Shown: positions 43,599-52,548, counted from the stretch's first letter. The stretch: DNA of 64,000 nt from an uncultured Alphaproteobacteria bacterium (GCA_902537615.1 CACBBU010000005.1:1-64000); one strand, 5' to 3'. The notes: generated from the sequence alone by a model not told the origin. Made by a program: numbers and translations.

Positions 43599-44548
43599 TG
43601 CAAGAATCTAACATTACCCATAAAAATTTAGGGATCTTTTTAATTTCCCTGCTTCTTATTAACATAGCCGTGGGTTTCTATAACAGCTTTACAAAAAAAA
43701 AAGACTCTAAAGGTTTATCTGTTAACTATACAATAAAGAATACAAAAATTTTTGAAACAAATTCTTCTGATGTGACTGTTGATTATATCTCAGAATCTAG
43801 TGAGATGATTGCGATATTTAATAAATATCAATTTTCAGTAGATAATCTTTTAAATAATCAATCGGCAAACCTAGTAATTTTTTCTTCATTACCATTAGAT
43901 TTTATGGACATTCAACCTGTAATAGAGAGAAAAAGATTGTTCATAAATACCCTTATTCCTATTATTTACTCTGAGAACTTGCAGATTCTAAATGATAGAA
44001 AAAAAATACTAGATTGGTGGAGAGAATCGGACGGTGAAAATTTTTCAAGAGACTTTTGGCCACAATGGCTATTTGAGTTAAGCGAAAAATATGATTCAAG
44101 TGATTCTAATCTGGGGAATCTTTTGGTACGTGTTGATATAATACCTATATCTTTGGCTTTAGCACAAGCAGCAATTGAGAGTGGTTGGGGAACGTCACGC
44201 TATTCCAGAGAGGGAAATGCAGTTTTTGGTCAATATACCTTTGACGAATCCAAAGGTTTGAAACCTAAAAACAGAAATAAAAATGATGAATTTTTCATAA
44301 AAAAATTCTCCAACTTATCAGAATCGGTCAGGTCATACTTAAAAAATATTAATACTCATATGGCTTATGCAGATTTCAGAGAAGAGAGAAAAAAACTTAG
44401 AATGAGTGGAGAAAATCTTTCTGGATATAAACTTGTTAATTTTTTAAAAGATTACTCTGAAAGACGAGAGTTCTATATAAAGGATGTCAAAGAAATTATG
44501 AGTTCAAATAATTTTCAAAAATATGACAAAGGAAATATTCTGAATTAA
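43598..44548 (+). CDS. Bax-like glucosaminidase domain protein (peptidoglycan hydrolase)
   Basis: A 316-residue protein with an N-terminal membrane anchor or signal (LGIFLISLLLINIAVGFYNSF, residues 11-31). Its C-terminal half resembles the Bax / mannosyl-glycoprotein endo-beta-N-acetylglucosaminidase domain: LAQAAIESGWGTSRYSREGN near residue 188 with the catalytic Glu, then VFGQYTF and NINTHMAYADFREER. It should cleave peptidoglycan glycan strands in the periplasm. It starts at the nfuA stop (1-base overlap) and converges on the polysaccharide deacetylase gene. Confidence 0.8.
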   Translation: MQESNITHKNLGIFLISLLLINIAVGFYNSFTKKKDSKGLSVNYTIKNTKIFETNSSDVTVDYISESSEMIAIFNKYQFSVDNLLNNQSANLVIFSSLPLDFMDIQPVIERKRLFINTLIPIIYSENLQILNDRKKILDWWRESDGENFSRDFWPQWLFELSEKYDSSDSNLGNLLVRVDIIPISLALAQAAIESGWGTSRYSREGNAVFGQYTFDESKGLKPKNRNKNDEFFIKKFSNLSESVRSYLKNINTHMAYADFREERKKLRMSGENLSGYKLVNFLKDYSERREFYIKDVKEIMSSNNFQKYDKGNILN

Positions 44549-44568
44549 TTTAAATAATTCATTTATTA

Positions 44569-45579
44569 CTAATATACTATAGATTCTTGGGTAATCTTTA
44601 TCATTTTTCCATACCAAAATAAGTTTCTTTTTTCGTCAAAATAAGTGCAATTAAGTCTATATCTTCTATTTTTTTTTAAATCAGTAATCTTTAGATTAAT
44701 AATTTTTTTCTTTGTTATTATTTTTTTAATTTTTGCATTATTGTTAATATAGCAGTTAATCTTATTTTCAATTTTGTCTGTACTAAATAAGATTTCAAAT
44801 TCCTCCAAATTTAAATCATCTTTCAAAACTTTTAAATCTGATAATATTAATGCTTTTGAGTTCACTATTTGAGCAAATCTTTTCATGCCTCCAAATTCAT
44901 CATTAATAGCGAACCTAGGAAGTGCAAATTTATTCTCATTGATATGTACAGGACTTGAGTGTTGAGAAAAACCAATATGATAACCCATTTTTTTGACTAG
45001 TTCTTGAATTTGAGGATTTGACTCTCCGTATGGATAGGATACAACTCTCTGAAGTCTTCCGATCTTAGACATTATTTTTTTTTCAGCTAAATCAAATTCC
45101 TTTTTTACATCATTAATTTGTAATTCTAAAAGTTTTGGATGACTATTCGTATGATTAAGAATTTCTCCATAATTTCTGGAGAGCTCTTTTATCATTTTCC
45201 AACTCATAAAATCACTTTTTTTTTCATTTGAAACAAATTTAGTAGAGAGAAAAAGAGAAAAAGGAATTTTATTCTTTTTTAATATTGGAAAAGCATGTTC
45301 ATAGAAACTTTTATATCCATCATCAATTGTAATAAAAATTGATTTCTCAGGAATATCATAATCTTCATTAAAAAAACTCAACAAATCTGAAATTGGAAGA
45401 ATGTTAAAATTATTTTCTTTGAGATATTTAATTTGATCTTGAAAGTTTTTTGATGAAATACTTGTTGATGGAAATCTTTCATCTTCAAATCTATGGTACA
45501 TCAACACAATAGCTGATTTTTCGCTGGCGAAACTTTCACGAATTAAAAGAAAGGTAAGAAGAAAAAAAATAATTTTCAT
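44569..45579 (-). CDS. exported polysaccharide deacetylase family protein
   Basis: A 336-residue protein with a signal peptide (KIIFFLLTFLLIRESFAS). The NodB-homology domain spans about residues 20-260: IVLMYHRFE, the metal-binding DD of FITIDDGYKSFYEHAFPIL, NHTNSHPKLL with the two histidines, and YPYGESN. The C-terminal 80 residues are unassigned and basic. It probably removes acetyl groups from a cell-wall or surface polysaccharide. It is co-transcribed with and overlaps (4 bases) the upstream D-Ala-D-Ala dipeptidase gene, suggesting a cell-wall pair. Confidence 0.82.
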   Translation of the reverse strand: MKIIFFLLTFLLIRESFASEKSAIVLMYHRFEDERFPSTSISSKNFQDQIKYLKENNFNILPISDLLSFFNEDYDIPEKSIFITIDDGYKSFYEHAFPILKKNKIPFSLFLSTKFVSNEKKSDFMSWKMIKELSRNYGEILNHTNSHPKLLELQINDVKKEFDLAEKKIMSKIGRLQRVVSYPYGESNPQIQELVKKMGYHIGFSQHSSPVHINENKFALPRFAINDEFGGMKRFAQIVNSKALILSDLKVLKDDLNLEEFEILFSTDKIENKINCYINNNAKIKKIITKKKIINLKITDLKKNRRYRLNCTYFDEKRNLFWYGKMIKITQESIVY

Positions 45580-46115
45580 GATTCAATATTATCAACAATT
45601 TGGTAACTTTTTGAGTTAAAAAGCTGATAATGCCACCATTCATTTTTGTAAAAGTCCCAGCCAGCGTCAGTCATTATACCGAGTAAAGTTAATCTGTTCT
45701 GATAAGCCACTTTTGAAATATCTAAACAGCCATGATAAGAGAGTTTACTAAATTCATCAAACTCCGTACCCATATCAAGTTCCTTACCATTTTTAATTAA
45801 AGTTAAGTCAATTGCAACGCCTCTTGAATGTGGAGATCCTTTGTTAGGAGGAGTAATAAAGTTTGGATCTGGTAGGGTTTCCCACAATCGTTGTTGAACA
45901 TAGGTTGGACGGTATGCATCAAAGATTTTTATCTTGAGACCAATTTTTTTTGCAATATCAACAGCTATACAAAGATTTTCAAAAGCGACTTTGTGAATAA
46001 AACACGATTCAGAAAAATAAATTTTGTTACCCGTAAAATTATTTTTAGAAGCATATCTTAAGTCTATATCTACATCGAGTTGATTTTGATTTACTTTTAT
46101 AAAGTTTTGATTCAT
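45576..46115 (-). CDS. VanX-type D-alanyl-D-alanine dipeptidase
   Basis: A 179-residue zinc dipeptidase of the VanX/DdpX family. The active-site motif SPHSRGVAIDLTL (SxHxxGxAxD) near residue 92 and the ExxH motif EWWHYQLF near residue 162 are intact, and the fold start FDAYRPTYVQQRLW matches. No signal peptide is visible, so it likely acts in the cytoplasm on D-Ala-D-Ala during wall recycling. No other van genes accompany it, so I do not infer glycopeptide resistance. It is divergent from tsaB with a 15-base gap. Confidence 0.85.
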   Translation of the reverse strand: MNQNFIKVNQNQLDVDIDLRYASKNNFTGNKIYFSESCFIHKVAFENLCIAVDIAKKIGLKIKIFDAYRPTYVQQRLWETLPDPNFITPPNKGSPHSRGVAIDLTLIKNGKELDMGTEFDEFSKLSYHGCLDISKVAYQNRLTLLGIMTDAGWDFYKNEWWHYQLFNSKSYQIVDNIES

Positions 46116-46130
46116 TTTATAGACTGAATC

Positions 46131-46760
46131 ATGTTAGCATTATCAATTTTTTGTTCAAGCCATAGAATATCAGTAGCTTTATCAGAGGGAAAAGAATTTC
46201 ACTTTTATCATGAAAAAAAAATTAAAAATGGAAAAGTTCAAGGACTTTTTGCCATCTTAACAAAATTAAGAAGTTATAATGCATTTAGCAACCTCAATTA
46301 CATACTGTTTACTAATGGTCCCGGAAGTTTTACAGGAATAAGATCAATAAAATCAATTTGCCAGGCACTTTCATTATCCAACAGAGCTAAGATTCGTTCT
46401 ATATCAACATTTTTTCCTTATTTAATAAGAGAATTAGATAATAATTGTGAAATTATTGTAATATATAGATCTTCAGGATTTAATTTTTTCTATAAACAGT
46501 TTGAAATAAAAAAAAGAAAAATAATAGAAAAATCAGAACTATTTGTTGATAATGTTAAAAAAATTGAATTTTTTTTTAAAAAAAAAAAAAAGCTGAATGA
46601 TAAAATTTACATTGTCACTGATGAGCAGGAGATAAAAAGATTTTTTAAAAATAATGTTAAATTCTATTCTATAAATGCAAAAGACTTAACTGAGTGCTTT
46701 TTAAACGGTTATTCTAGAAATAACCAAGATATATTTTATCATAATACATACTATGAATGA
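46131..46760 (+). CDS. tsaB: tRNA threonylcarbamoyladenosine biosynthesis protein TsaB
   Basis: A 209-residue inactive ASKHA-fold partner of TsaD, needed for the t6A37 modification of tRNA. The start LALSIFCSSHRISVALSEG and the signature FTNGPGSFTGIRSIKSICQAL near residue 60 identify TsaB. The C-terminal half is lysine-rich and divergent. It overlaps rimI by 8 bases, a usual tsaB-rimI pairing. Confidence 0.9.
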   Translation: MLALSIFCSSHRISVALSEGKEFHFYHEKKIKNGKVQGLFAILTKLRSYNAFSNLNYILFTNGPGSFTGIRSIKSICQALSLSNRAKIRSISTFFPYLIRELDNNCEIIVIYRSSGFNFFYKQFEIKKRKIIEKSELFVDNVKKIEFFFKKKKKLNDKIYIVTDEQEIKRFFKNNVKFYSINAKDLTECFLNGYSRNNQDIFYHNTYYE

Positions 46761-47217
46761 GTTTATTTTTAAAAATTTAAAAGAAAATAACTGTTCTTCT
46801 TTACATTTATTTCAAAAGGAATTTAAAGAGCTAAAAAATAACATTTGGATGATTGATGATCTTAAAAACTTAATTAGCAAAGAGGGTTTTTTTGGTAAAT
46901 TATGTTTAAAAAATAATTTAATTGCAGGGTTTTGCTTGGGGAATCAAGTTTTTGATATATTTGAGATTTATTCAATTTTTATCCATCCTCAATTTAGAAG
47001 AAGAGGTATAGGAAAGAAATTTTTAGAGGAATGTAAAATTTTTTGCCAAAAAAACAAAGTAAAAAGAATTATGTTAGAGGTAAATATAAAAAATAATGTT
47101 GCAAAAAAATTCTATACTTTTAATGAATTTAAAAATTGTGGTGTAAGAAAAGATTACTACTTTGATAATTCAGGAAGAAATGATGCTCAGCTTATGGAAT
47201 TGGAAATTATGAAGTGA
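46753..47217 (+). CDS. rimI: ribosomal protein S18 alanine N-acetyltransferase-like GNAT
   Basis: A 154-residue GNAT acetyltransferase. The acetyl-CoA-binding loop is HPQFRRRGIGKKFLEEC near residue 77, followed by LEVNIKNNVAKKFYTFNEFKNCGVRKDYY, the RimI pattern. Adjacency to tsaB supports RimI. The 3' end overlaps the convergent TusA-like gene by 11 bases. Confidence 0.85.
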   Translation: MNEFIFKNLKENNCSSLHLFQKEFKELKNNIWMIDDLKNLISKEGFFGKLCLKNNLIAGFCLGNQVFDIFEIYSIFIHPQFRRRGIGKKFLEECKIFCQKNKVKRIMLEVNIKNNVAKKFYTFNEFKNCGVRKDYYFDNSGRNDAQLMELEIMK

Positions 47218-47422
47218 GCGTGAGCTTGAAGATATCTTTTTTAATTTTTTTTGATGATATATGAAAATTTTTCTTTAAAGAATTTGTTAGTCTGTCAAGA
47301 TTTGTTTTCCCTTTAATAATAATTATTTTTTGATCATTAGTATTAGTTTTGATGAATTCTTTGGCCTTAATAAAAGTCATTGGGCAATCAAAACCTGTTA
47401 TATCTAAAACTTTTTTTTTCAT
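47207..47422 (-). CDS. TusA/SirA-like sulfur-carrier protein
   Basis: A 71-residue protein with the TusA fold pattern: the start LDITGFDCPMTFIKAKEFI has the conserved cysteine at residue 14, then a strand KIIIIKGKTN. The usual CPxP motif is CPMT here, so the second proline is lost. TusA-type proteins carry persulfide sulfur; some paralogues have other roles. It is divergent from fur, with 109 bases between the starts. Confidence 0.75.
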   Translation of the reverse strand: MKKKVLDITGFDCPMTFIKAKEFIKTNTNDQKIIIIKGKTNLDRLTNSLKKNFHISSKKIKKDIFKLTLTS

Positions 47423-47488
47423 AATATCTTGGTTTGTGTTATATTAACTAAAAGATTGTAATTAACTGTTGATATAGAAATATAAACA

Positions 47489-47506
47489 TTGTAACAAATC
47501 ATTAAC
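47489..47506 (+). promoter_or_regulatory. weak candidate PHO-like repeat upstream of fur-olsB-olsA
   Basis: TTGTAAC, AAAT, CATTAAC: two heptamers 11 bases apart, of which only the first fits the PHO consensus well. It lies 26-43 bases before the fur ATG. It is offered because ornithine-lipid genes follow; it could equally be a chance AT-rich match or a metal-regulator site. Confidence 0.2.
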
Positions 47507-47531
47507 AAAAACTATATATTTTTTTAAAGCT

Positions 47532-47945
47532 ATGTCTTCATTATTAGATAAATGTAACAAACTTGGTCTTAAAATGACCGAGCAAAGAAAGGTGATAGTT
47601 CAGGTGTTAGCCGATTCAAAGGATCATCCCGATGTTGAATTAGTTTATAAAAGAGCATCTGAGATTGACGCTAACATCGGAATTGCCACAGTCTACAGAA
47701 CAATTAGACTTTTTGAAGAAAATAATATTATTGAAAAGCATGAGTTTAAAGATGGAAGATTTAGGTACGAGGAAGTTCCTGATGAGCATCACGATCATCT
47801 TATAGATGTAAGAAATGGAAAAGTTATTGAATTTCAGAATGATGCTATTGAGGAACTTCAAAAAAGAGTAGCAAAAGAATTAGGTTATGAATTAGTTGAT
47901 CATAGATTAGAATTGTATGGTGTTCCAGCTAAAAACAAAAAATAA
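47532..47945 (+). CDS. fur: Fur-family transcriptional regulator
   Basis: A 137-residue Fur-type repressor: a winged helix (residues 10-75, with the recognition region GIATVYRTIRLFEENNII) and a dimerisation domain with the metal ligands EHHDHLID and HRLELYGV. The two structural-zinc cysteines of enterobacterial Fur (HLICLDCG) are Asp92 and Asn95 here (HLIDVRNG), as in alphaproteobacterial Fur/Mur proteins. It may therefore sense iron or manganese. The olsB gene starts inside its 3' end. Confidence 0.92.
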   Translation: MSSLLDKCNKLGLKMTEQRKVIVQVLADSKDHPDVELVYKRASEIDANIGIATVYRTIRLFEENNIIEKHEFKDGRFRYEEVPDEHHDHLIDVRNGKVIEFQNDAIEELQKRVAKELGYELVDHRLELYGVPAKNKK

Positions 47946-48864
47946 ATCTGCTGTTAATTCTACCAATAAAAATTTTGGTAAATTTAAATCAATTTTACAT
48001 AAAGTAAAGTATGTTGCAAAAAACGTTATTTATGTGAAAAGATGGTCAAGTGAGATTAAGACAGAAAAACTTAAAGAAATAAACTACACGTCCGAGAAAT
48101 TTAATCATAGAAGAAAACAGAATCAATTAGATTTTTCTTTTAAAAATTACCAGATCAAAATTATTAGGCATCCTGACCCTTTACTTCTTAAAGCAAAAAA
48201 ATTAAGGCAAAAGATTTTTTTTGAAGATTGTAATGAACAAAAAATGGACTCTGATGAATTTGATGATTATTGTGATCACCTTGTCGTTATTGACAAATCA
48301 GTGGCAAGTGATTTTGTTGTAGGTACATATAGATTGCTCCTCAAAGGAAAAAATCAAAAATATAGAAGATTTTACAGTGAATCTGAGTTTGACATTTCAA
48401 ACCTATTTAAAAAAAATACTTCAATGTTAGAGGCTGGGAGATCTTGCGTTGATAAAAATTACAGAGATGGAAAAATAATAAAACTTTTATGGAGAGGTCT
48501 TGCTTTTTACATTATACAAAAAAAAGTGGATTTGATTTTTGGTTGTGCAAGCTTTCCTTCATCAAATTATTCTGAATTTGAAACTCAACTTTCTTATTTA
48601 AATCATTTCCATAAACCTCCACCAAAATATTCAACCTTTCCTAAAGAAAAGTTAAAGGCCGATACAAATATTTTATCACAAAAAAAGATCAATGAGTATG
48701 AAGAGTTTAGGTTACTTCCCCCTTTGATAAAGGCTTATATAAGAGCAGGTGCGTGGGTTGGTAAAGGTGCTGTTGTAGACAAGAAGTTTAATACGACGGA
48801 CGTATTGATAATTCTAAAATCCCAAAATATCATAAAAAAATACTCAAATTTATCATTTAAATAA
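47917..48864 (+). CDS. olsB: OlsB-type ornithine-acyl-ACP N-acyltransferase (GNAT family)
   Basis: A 315-residue acyltransferase. A basic N-terminal extension of about 60 residues precedes the OlsB / acetyltransferase-5 core: LRQKIFFEDCNEQKMDSDEF, VVGTYRLLLKG, LEAGRSCVDKNYRDGKIIKL, LLWRGLAFYI and LIFGCASFPSS. OlsB attaches a 3-hydroxyacyl chain to ornithine, the first step of phosphorus-free ornithine lipid synthesis. The ATG lies 29 bases inside fur, with no obvious ribosome-binding site, so it is probably coupled to fur. An acyltransferase of the OlsA type follows immediately. Confidence 0.8.
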   Translation: MVFQLKTKNKSAVNSTNKNFGKFKSILHKVKYVAKNVIYVKRWSSEIKTEKLKEINYTSEKFNHRRKQNQLDFSFKNYQIKIIRHPDPLLLKAKKLRQKIFFEDCNEQKMDSDEFDDYCDHLVVIDKSVASDFVVGTYRLLLKGKNQKYRRFYSESEFDISNLFKKNTSMLEAGRSCVDKNYRDGKIIKLLWRGLAFYIIQKKVDLIFGCASFPSSNYSEFETQLSYLNHFHKPPPKYSTFPKEKLKADTNILSQKKINEYEEFRLLPPLIKAYIRAGAWVGKGAVVDKKFNTTDVLIILKSQNIIKKYSNLSFK

Positions 48865-49682
48865 TGCTATACTCTCCAATTCTTTCTTGTCTAAGAATTT
48901 TACCTTTTTTTATTTGGACTATTCTTTGTGCTTTTTTTCAATCAATTTACCACTTTGTTTTAAGAAAAAATTTTTTCTTATTTTATAAAATTTTCTTCAA
49001 AGGGCTCGTAAAAATTTTTGGTATCAAAGTAAATATAAAAGGAAGACAATCTAAAAAAAAAGTTTTATTTGTATCAAATCATATTTCCTACCTTGATATA
49101 TTTGTTTTAGGTTCAAGTGCTGACGGCTTATTTGTTGCTAAATCAGAAATAGATTCTTGGCCATTTATAAATACAATGTGTGCTCTTGGTAGAACAATTT
49201 TTGTTAATAGAAATGACATAATAAAGGTCAAAGGCCAAATGAACAGAATTTTATCTACCTTAAAAAGTGGATACAGTGTTATATTATTTCCTGAGGGAAC
49301 TTCAAGTGACGGCTCTAGAGTACTGCCTTTTAAAACCTCACTTTTAGGAGTTATTGAAGATAAATATCGTCAGGAATTCCATATCCAACCAGTATCTATA
49401 TCTTACAGTAAGCTTGATGGAATACCCTTGGAAACAAAATTCAGACCTTTTTTTGCATGGTTTGGTAACATGGATCTTCTTTCGCATGCATGGAAATTTC
49501 TAGGACTTGGTTTTAGTGAGGTAAATGTAAATTTTCACCAGCCTAAAAAATTTTCACACTTTAAAGATAGAAAACATGCTGCTAAATACTGTCACGAGAT
49601 AATATCCTCGCAAATTAGTAAAGACTTTCAGAACATGGAGGTAGAAAAAAAAATCAGACTTTATGAATTTATGCTCTTGTAA
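48864..49682 (+). CDS. olsA: PlsC/OlsA-type acyltransferase
   Basis: A 272-residue membrane-associated acyltransferase. A hydrophobic N-terminal segment (about 5-28) is followed by the catalytic HxxxxD motif NHISYLD, a VNRND segment (REND-like) and the acceptor-binding FPEGTSSDGSRVLPFK. It could acylate lyso-ornithine lipid (OlsA) or lysophosphatidate (PlsC); the olsB gene directly upstream (1-base overlap) favours OlsA. OlsA and PlsC are not easily told apart by eye. Confidence 0.75.
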   Translation: MLYSPILSCLRILPFFIWTILCAFFQSIYHFVLRKNFFLFYKIFFKGLVKIFGIKVNIKGRQSKKKVLFVSNHISYLDIFVLGSSADGLFVAKSEIDSWPFINTMCALGRTIFVNRNDIIKVKGQMNRILSTLKSGYSVILFPEGTSSDGSRVLPFKTSLLGVIEDKYRQEFHIQPVSISYSKLDGIPLETKFRPFFAWFGNMDLLSHAWKFLGLGFSEVNVNFHQPKKFSHFKDRKHAAKYCHEIISSQISKDFQNMEVEKKIRLYEFMLL

Positions 49683-49712
49683 TAAGTTTAAATTTCTTTA
49701 ATTATTTAAATT

Positions 49713-51048
49713 ATGTATCAATCTTTCTTTGTAAAAACATACGGCTGTCAAATGAATCAATATGACTCTGAAAAAATTGATGAGTTACTTGTTCATAATG
49801 GGTTTAAAAAAGCTCAAAACTTGGAGATGTCTGATGTTGCAATATTAAACACATGTCACATTAGAGAGAAAGCAAGTGAAAAATTTTACTCTGATTTAGG
49901 AAGATTATCAGTTTATAAAAGAAATAAAGAAAAGCTTGGAGAAAAAATGCAGATTGTTGTTATGGGATGCGTTGCCCAAGCAGAGGGTGAGGAGGTAATA
50001 AAAAGAAATACACTTGTGGACTATGTTATTGGACCTCAAAATATACAATCTATTCCTGAATTATTGAGGACAAAATCAAAAGAGACAATACATACAAACT
50101 TTTTGTGTGAACAAAAATTTAGTTCCTTTCCAAAATCTTTTCTTGGGGGGGGCCTCTAGGCAAATTACAATTCAAGAGGGCTGTGATAAATTTTGCTCTT
50201 TTTGTGTAGTCCCTTATACAAGAGGGAATGAATATTCCAGGTCAGTGGAGGAGATTTTTGCCGAAGCAAAAAATTTAGTTGAAAATGGTGCTTTAGAAAT
50301 AAATCTTCTTGGTCAAAACGTAAGTTCATACAAGTCATCTATTTTTGAGAAATCAGAAAAAAAGCAAGTAGATTTGGCGAAGCTCTGTAATATTTTATCA
50401 TCTTTGCCTGAGTTGAAAAGGATACGATATATAACCTCACACCCTTCAGATATTAACGATGAATTAATTTTAGAACATAAAAATAATAAAAAGTTAATGC
50501 CATTTCTTCATTTGCCTGTTCAGTCTGGTTCAAACAAAATTTTAAAAAAAATGAACAGGAAGTATTCCAAAGAAAACTATATTGACTTAATCAATAAAAT
50601 TAAATGTGAAGTAAAAAATATGGCCTTTTCCTCAGATTTTATTGTTGGTTATCCTGGAGAAACAAATAACGACTTTGAAGATACGTTAGACCTAATTAAC
50701 AAAGTGGGTTTTGCAAGTTCGTATTCATTCAAATATTCTCCAAGGCCTGGAACACCTGCTTCATTGATTAAAAACCAGATTAATGACGAAATTTTAGATA
50801 AAAGATTAAATAAAATACAAAAAATACTAAATGATCAGCAAAAAAAATTTAATGAGACCTTTTTAGAAAAGGAAATTGATATTTTATTTACAAATTTAGG
50901 AAAAAAAAATAACCAATATGTTGGCAGAACAGCTTTTTTGCAGCCTGTACATGTAATTTCTTCAAAAGATTTAGTAGGGAAAATTCTAAAAATTAAAATA
51001 GAAAGATTGACCTCTTTCTCATTTCATGGAAAAATTTTAAGTTCATAA
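49713..51048 (+). CDS. miaB: tRNA-2-methylthio-N6-dimethylallyladenosine synthase MiaB, interrupted by a frameshift
   Basis: Two frames together make one full MiaB. The first (49713-50159) holds the N-terminal cluster-binding methylthiotransferase domain (KTYGCQMNQYDSEKI, LNTCHIREKASEKF, VVMGCVAQAEGEEV). The second (in frame from about 50107 to 51048) holds the radical-SAM motif CDKFCSFC, QEGCDKF and the TRAM-like end. They are joined at a run of eight Gs (50145-50152). Reading with seven Gs gives an uninterrupted FPKSFLGGASRQITIQEG, so one extra G breaks the gene. It could be a sequencing or assembly error, a real mutation, or a slippage-prone tract. MiaB adds methylthio groups at A37 of tRNAs. 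Confidence 0.88.
50145..50152 (+). repeat. poly-G tract (8 G) at the miaB frameshift
   Basis: Eight consecutive G in a strongly AT-rich genome, exactly at the point where the two miaB frames must be joined. Seven G would restore one open frame. Confidence 0.9.
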
Positions 51049-51053
51049 AAGCT

Positions 51054-52064
51054 TTGAAAAAAAAATTGAAAAAAAATGAACTATTTTCAAGAATTATCTC
51101 TTTTGAAGATAACCTAATTCTTCCTGATTTTTTTGGAACGAATGATGAAAATTTAAAAAAGCTTGAAAATGCTTTTGGCGTTTGTATTCTTCCAAGAGGA
51201 AACTATTTGAAGATTGAAGGTTTGCAAGAGAATGTTAATCAGACAGATATTGTTTTAAAAAAGCTTTATGAGGGAGTGAAAAAAAATAAGTCTTTAAGTT
51301 CTTCCGATATTGATACTATCATTAAAATATTTAAAAACCAAAATTATGATAAGCCAATAAAGGAATACGAAGTGATTGAGTCCTTAAATATAGTAGCAGG
51401 AAGAAAGATCATAAAACCAAGGTCAAAGAAGCAACTAGATTATTTTAATTTGGTTAAAGAAAAGCAAATGGTTTTCTGTTGCGGTCCGGCTGGTACTGGA
51501 AAAACATATTTAGCTGTGGCTTATGCTGTTTCTATGTTAAAGTCAGGAGAAATTGAAAAGATAATTTTAACTAGACCTGCAGTTGAAGCGGGGGAAAGGT
51601 TAGGCTTTCTCCCAGGAGATATAAAAGAAAAGATTGATCCTTATCTTAGACCGATTTATGATGCATTGAATGATATGCTTTCATTTTCTGAGGTAATAAA
51701 AAAAATAGAATCTGGATTTATAGAAATTGCCCCTCTTGCATTCATGAGAGGAAGGACGCTATCTAACGCCTTCATAATTTTGGATGAGTCGCAAAACACA
51801 ACAGCTGTACAAATGAAAATGTTTCTCACAAGGTTAGGTGAAAACTCAAAAATGATTGTTACTGGTGATTTATCTCAAGTTGATCTTCCATCTGGTACAA
51901 AGTCTGGTTTGAGAGAATCTATAAATATATTAAAAAATGTTGAAGAGATCGGTTTTCTGGAATTTTCAGATAGTGATGTAGTGAGAAACCCTTTAGTATC
52001 AAAAATTGTAAAACAATATGAGAGGTTTGAGAAAGATAAAGGTGTTGGAAAAGAATATGTATAG
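51054..52064 (+). CDS. phoH: PhoH-like ATPase
   Basis: A 336-residue PhoH-family protein: an N-terminal KH-like part (about 10-110) and a C-terminal P-loop ATPase with Walker A CGPAGTGKTYLAVAYAV near residue 143, ILTRPAVEAGERLGFLPGD, Walker B FIILDESQNTT and TGDLSQVDLPSGTKSGL. The start is a TTG at 51054, since no in-frame ATG lies near the N-terminus. In the miaB-phoH-ybeY-corC context it is likely an RNA-related factor, not necessarily phosphate-regulated despite its name. Confidence 0.93.
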   Translation: MKKKLKKNELFSRIISFEDNLILPDFFGTNDENLKKLENAFGVCILPRGNYLKIEGLQENVNQTDIVLKKLYEGVKKNKSLSSSDIDTIIKIFKNQNYDKPIKEYEVIESLNIVAGRKIIKPRSKKQLDYFNLVKEKQMVFCCGPAGTGKTYLAVAYAVSMLKSGEIEKIILTRPAVEAGERLGFLPGDIKEKIDPYLRPIYDALNDMLSFSEVIKKIESGFIEIAPLAFMRGRTLSNAFIILDESQNTTAVQMKMFLTRLGENSKMIVTGDLSQVDLPSGTKSGLRESINILKNVEEIGFLEFSDSDVVRNPLVSKIVKQYERFEKDKGVGKEYV

Positions 52065-52074
52065 TCTTTAAAAA

Positions 52075-52548
52075 ATGATTGAGTTTAATTTTGAGTATCT
52101 AAATTCTTTCAATGAAAATGAAATTAAAAAGATTGTTGAAAAGTCAACATCATTAGTTTTGAAAGAAATGGACTTCAAAAAAAATTATTACTTATCAATT
52201 TTATTGACCAATGATGAAGGGATAAAAAAAATTAATAAAAAATATAGAAAAATAAATAAATCAACAAATGTCTTATCTTTTCCACAAAATGAACAAAGGT
52301 TAATAACAAAAAAAACGTCTAAAATTATCCTTGGAGATATAGTAATATCTCTGGAGAAGATTATGAAGGAATCTAAGTTGCAAAATAAAAAGTTTTCAGA
52401 TCACTTAACACATATGGTAATACATGGTCTTTTGCACTTATTAGGTTTTAATCACGAAAAATTAAAAGATTTTAAGATAATGAAAAAAAAAGAAATAAAC
52501 GTTTTATCTAAATTATCAATTTCTTCACCATACGTAATAAATGATTAG
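52075..52548 (+). CDS. ybeY: endoribonuclease YbeY
   Basis: A 157-residue YbeY metalloprotein with the zinc motif THMVIHGLLHLLGFNHEK (HxxxHxxxxxH) near residue 118, preceded by the conserved NVLSFPQ and LGDIVIS strands. It takes part in 16S rRNA maturation and ribosome quality control. It is 10 bases after phoH and overlaps corC by 8 bases. Confidence 0.93.
   Translation: MIEFNFEYLNSFNENEIKKIVEKSTSLVLKEMDFKKNYYLSILLTNDEGIKKINKKYRKINKSTNVLSFPQNEQRLITKKTSKIILGDIVISLEKIMKESKLQNKKFSDHLTHMVIHGLLHLLGFNHEKLKDFKIMKKKEINVLSKLSISSPYVIND

Noticed and set aside
45576-46115. Glycopeptide (vancomycin-type) resistance gene
   Set aside because: VanX-type dipeptidases are common in Gram-negative wall recycling, and no vanH, vanA or vanRS-like genes accompany it.
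51054-52064. phoH as a member of the Pho regulon
   Set aside because: It is embedded in the miaB-ybeY operon with a 5-base gap and no PHO box; the name alone is not evidence of phosphate control.
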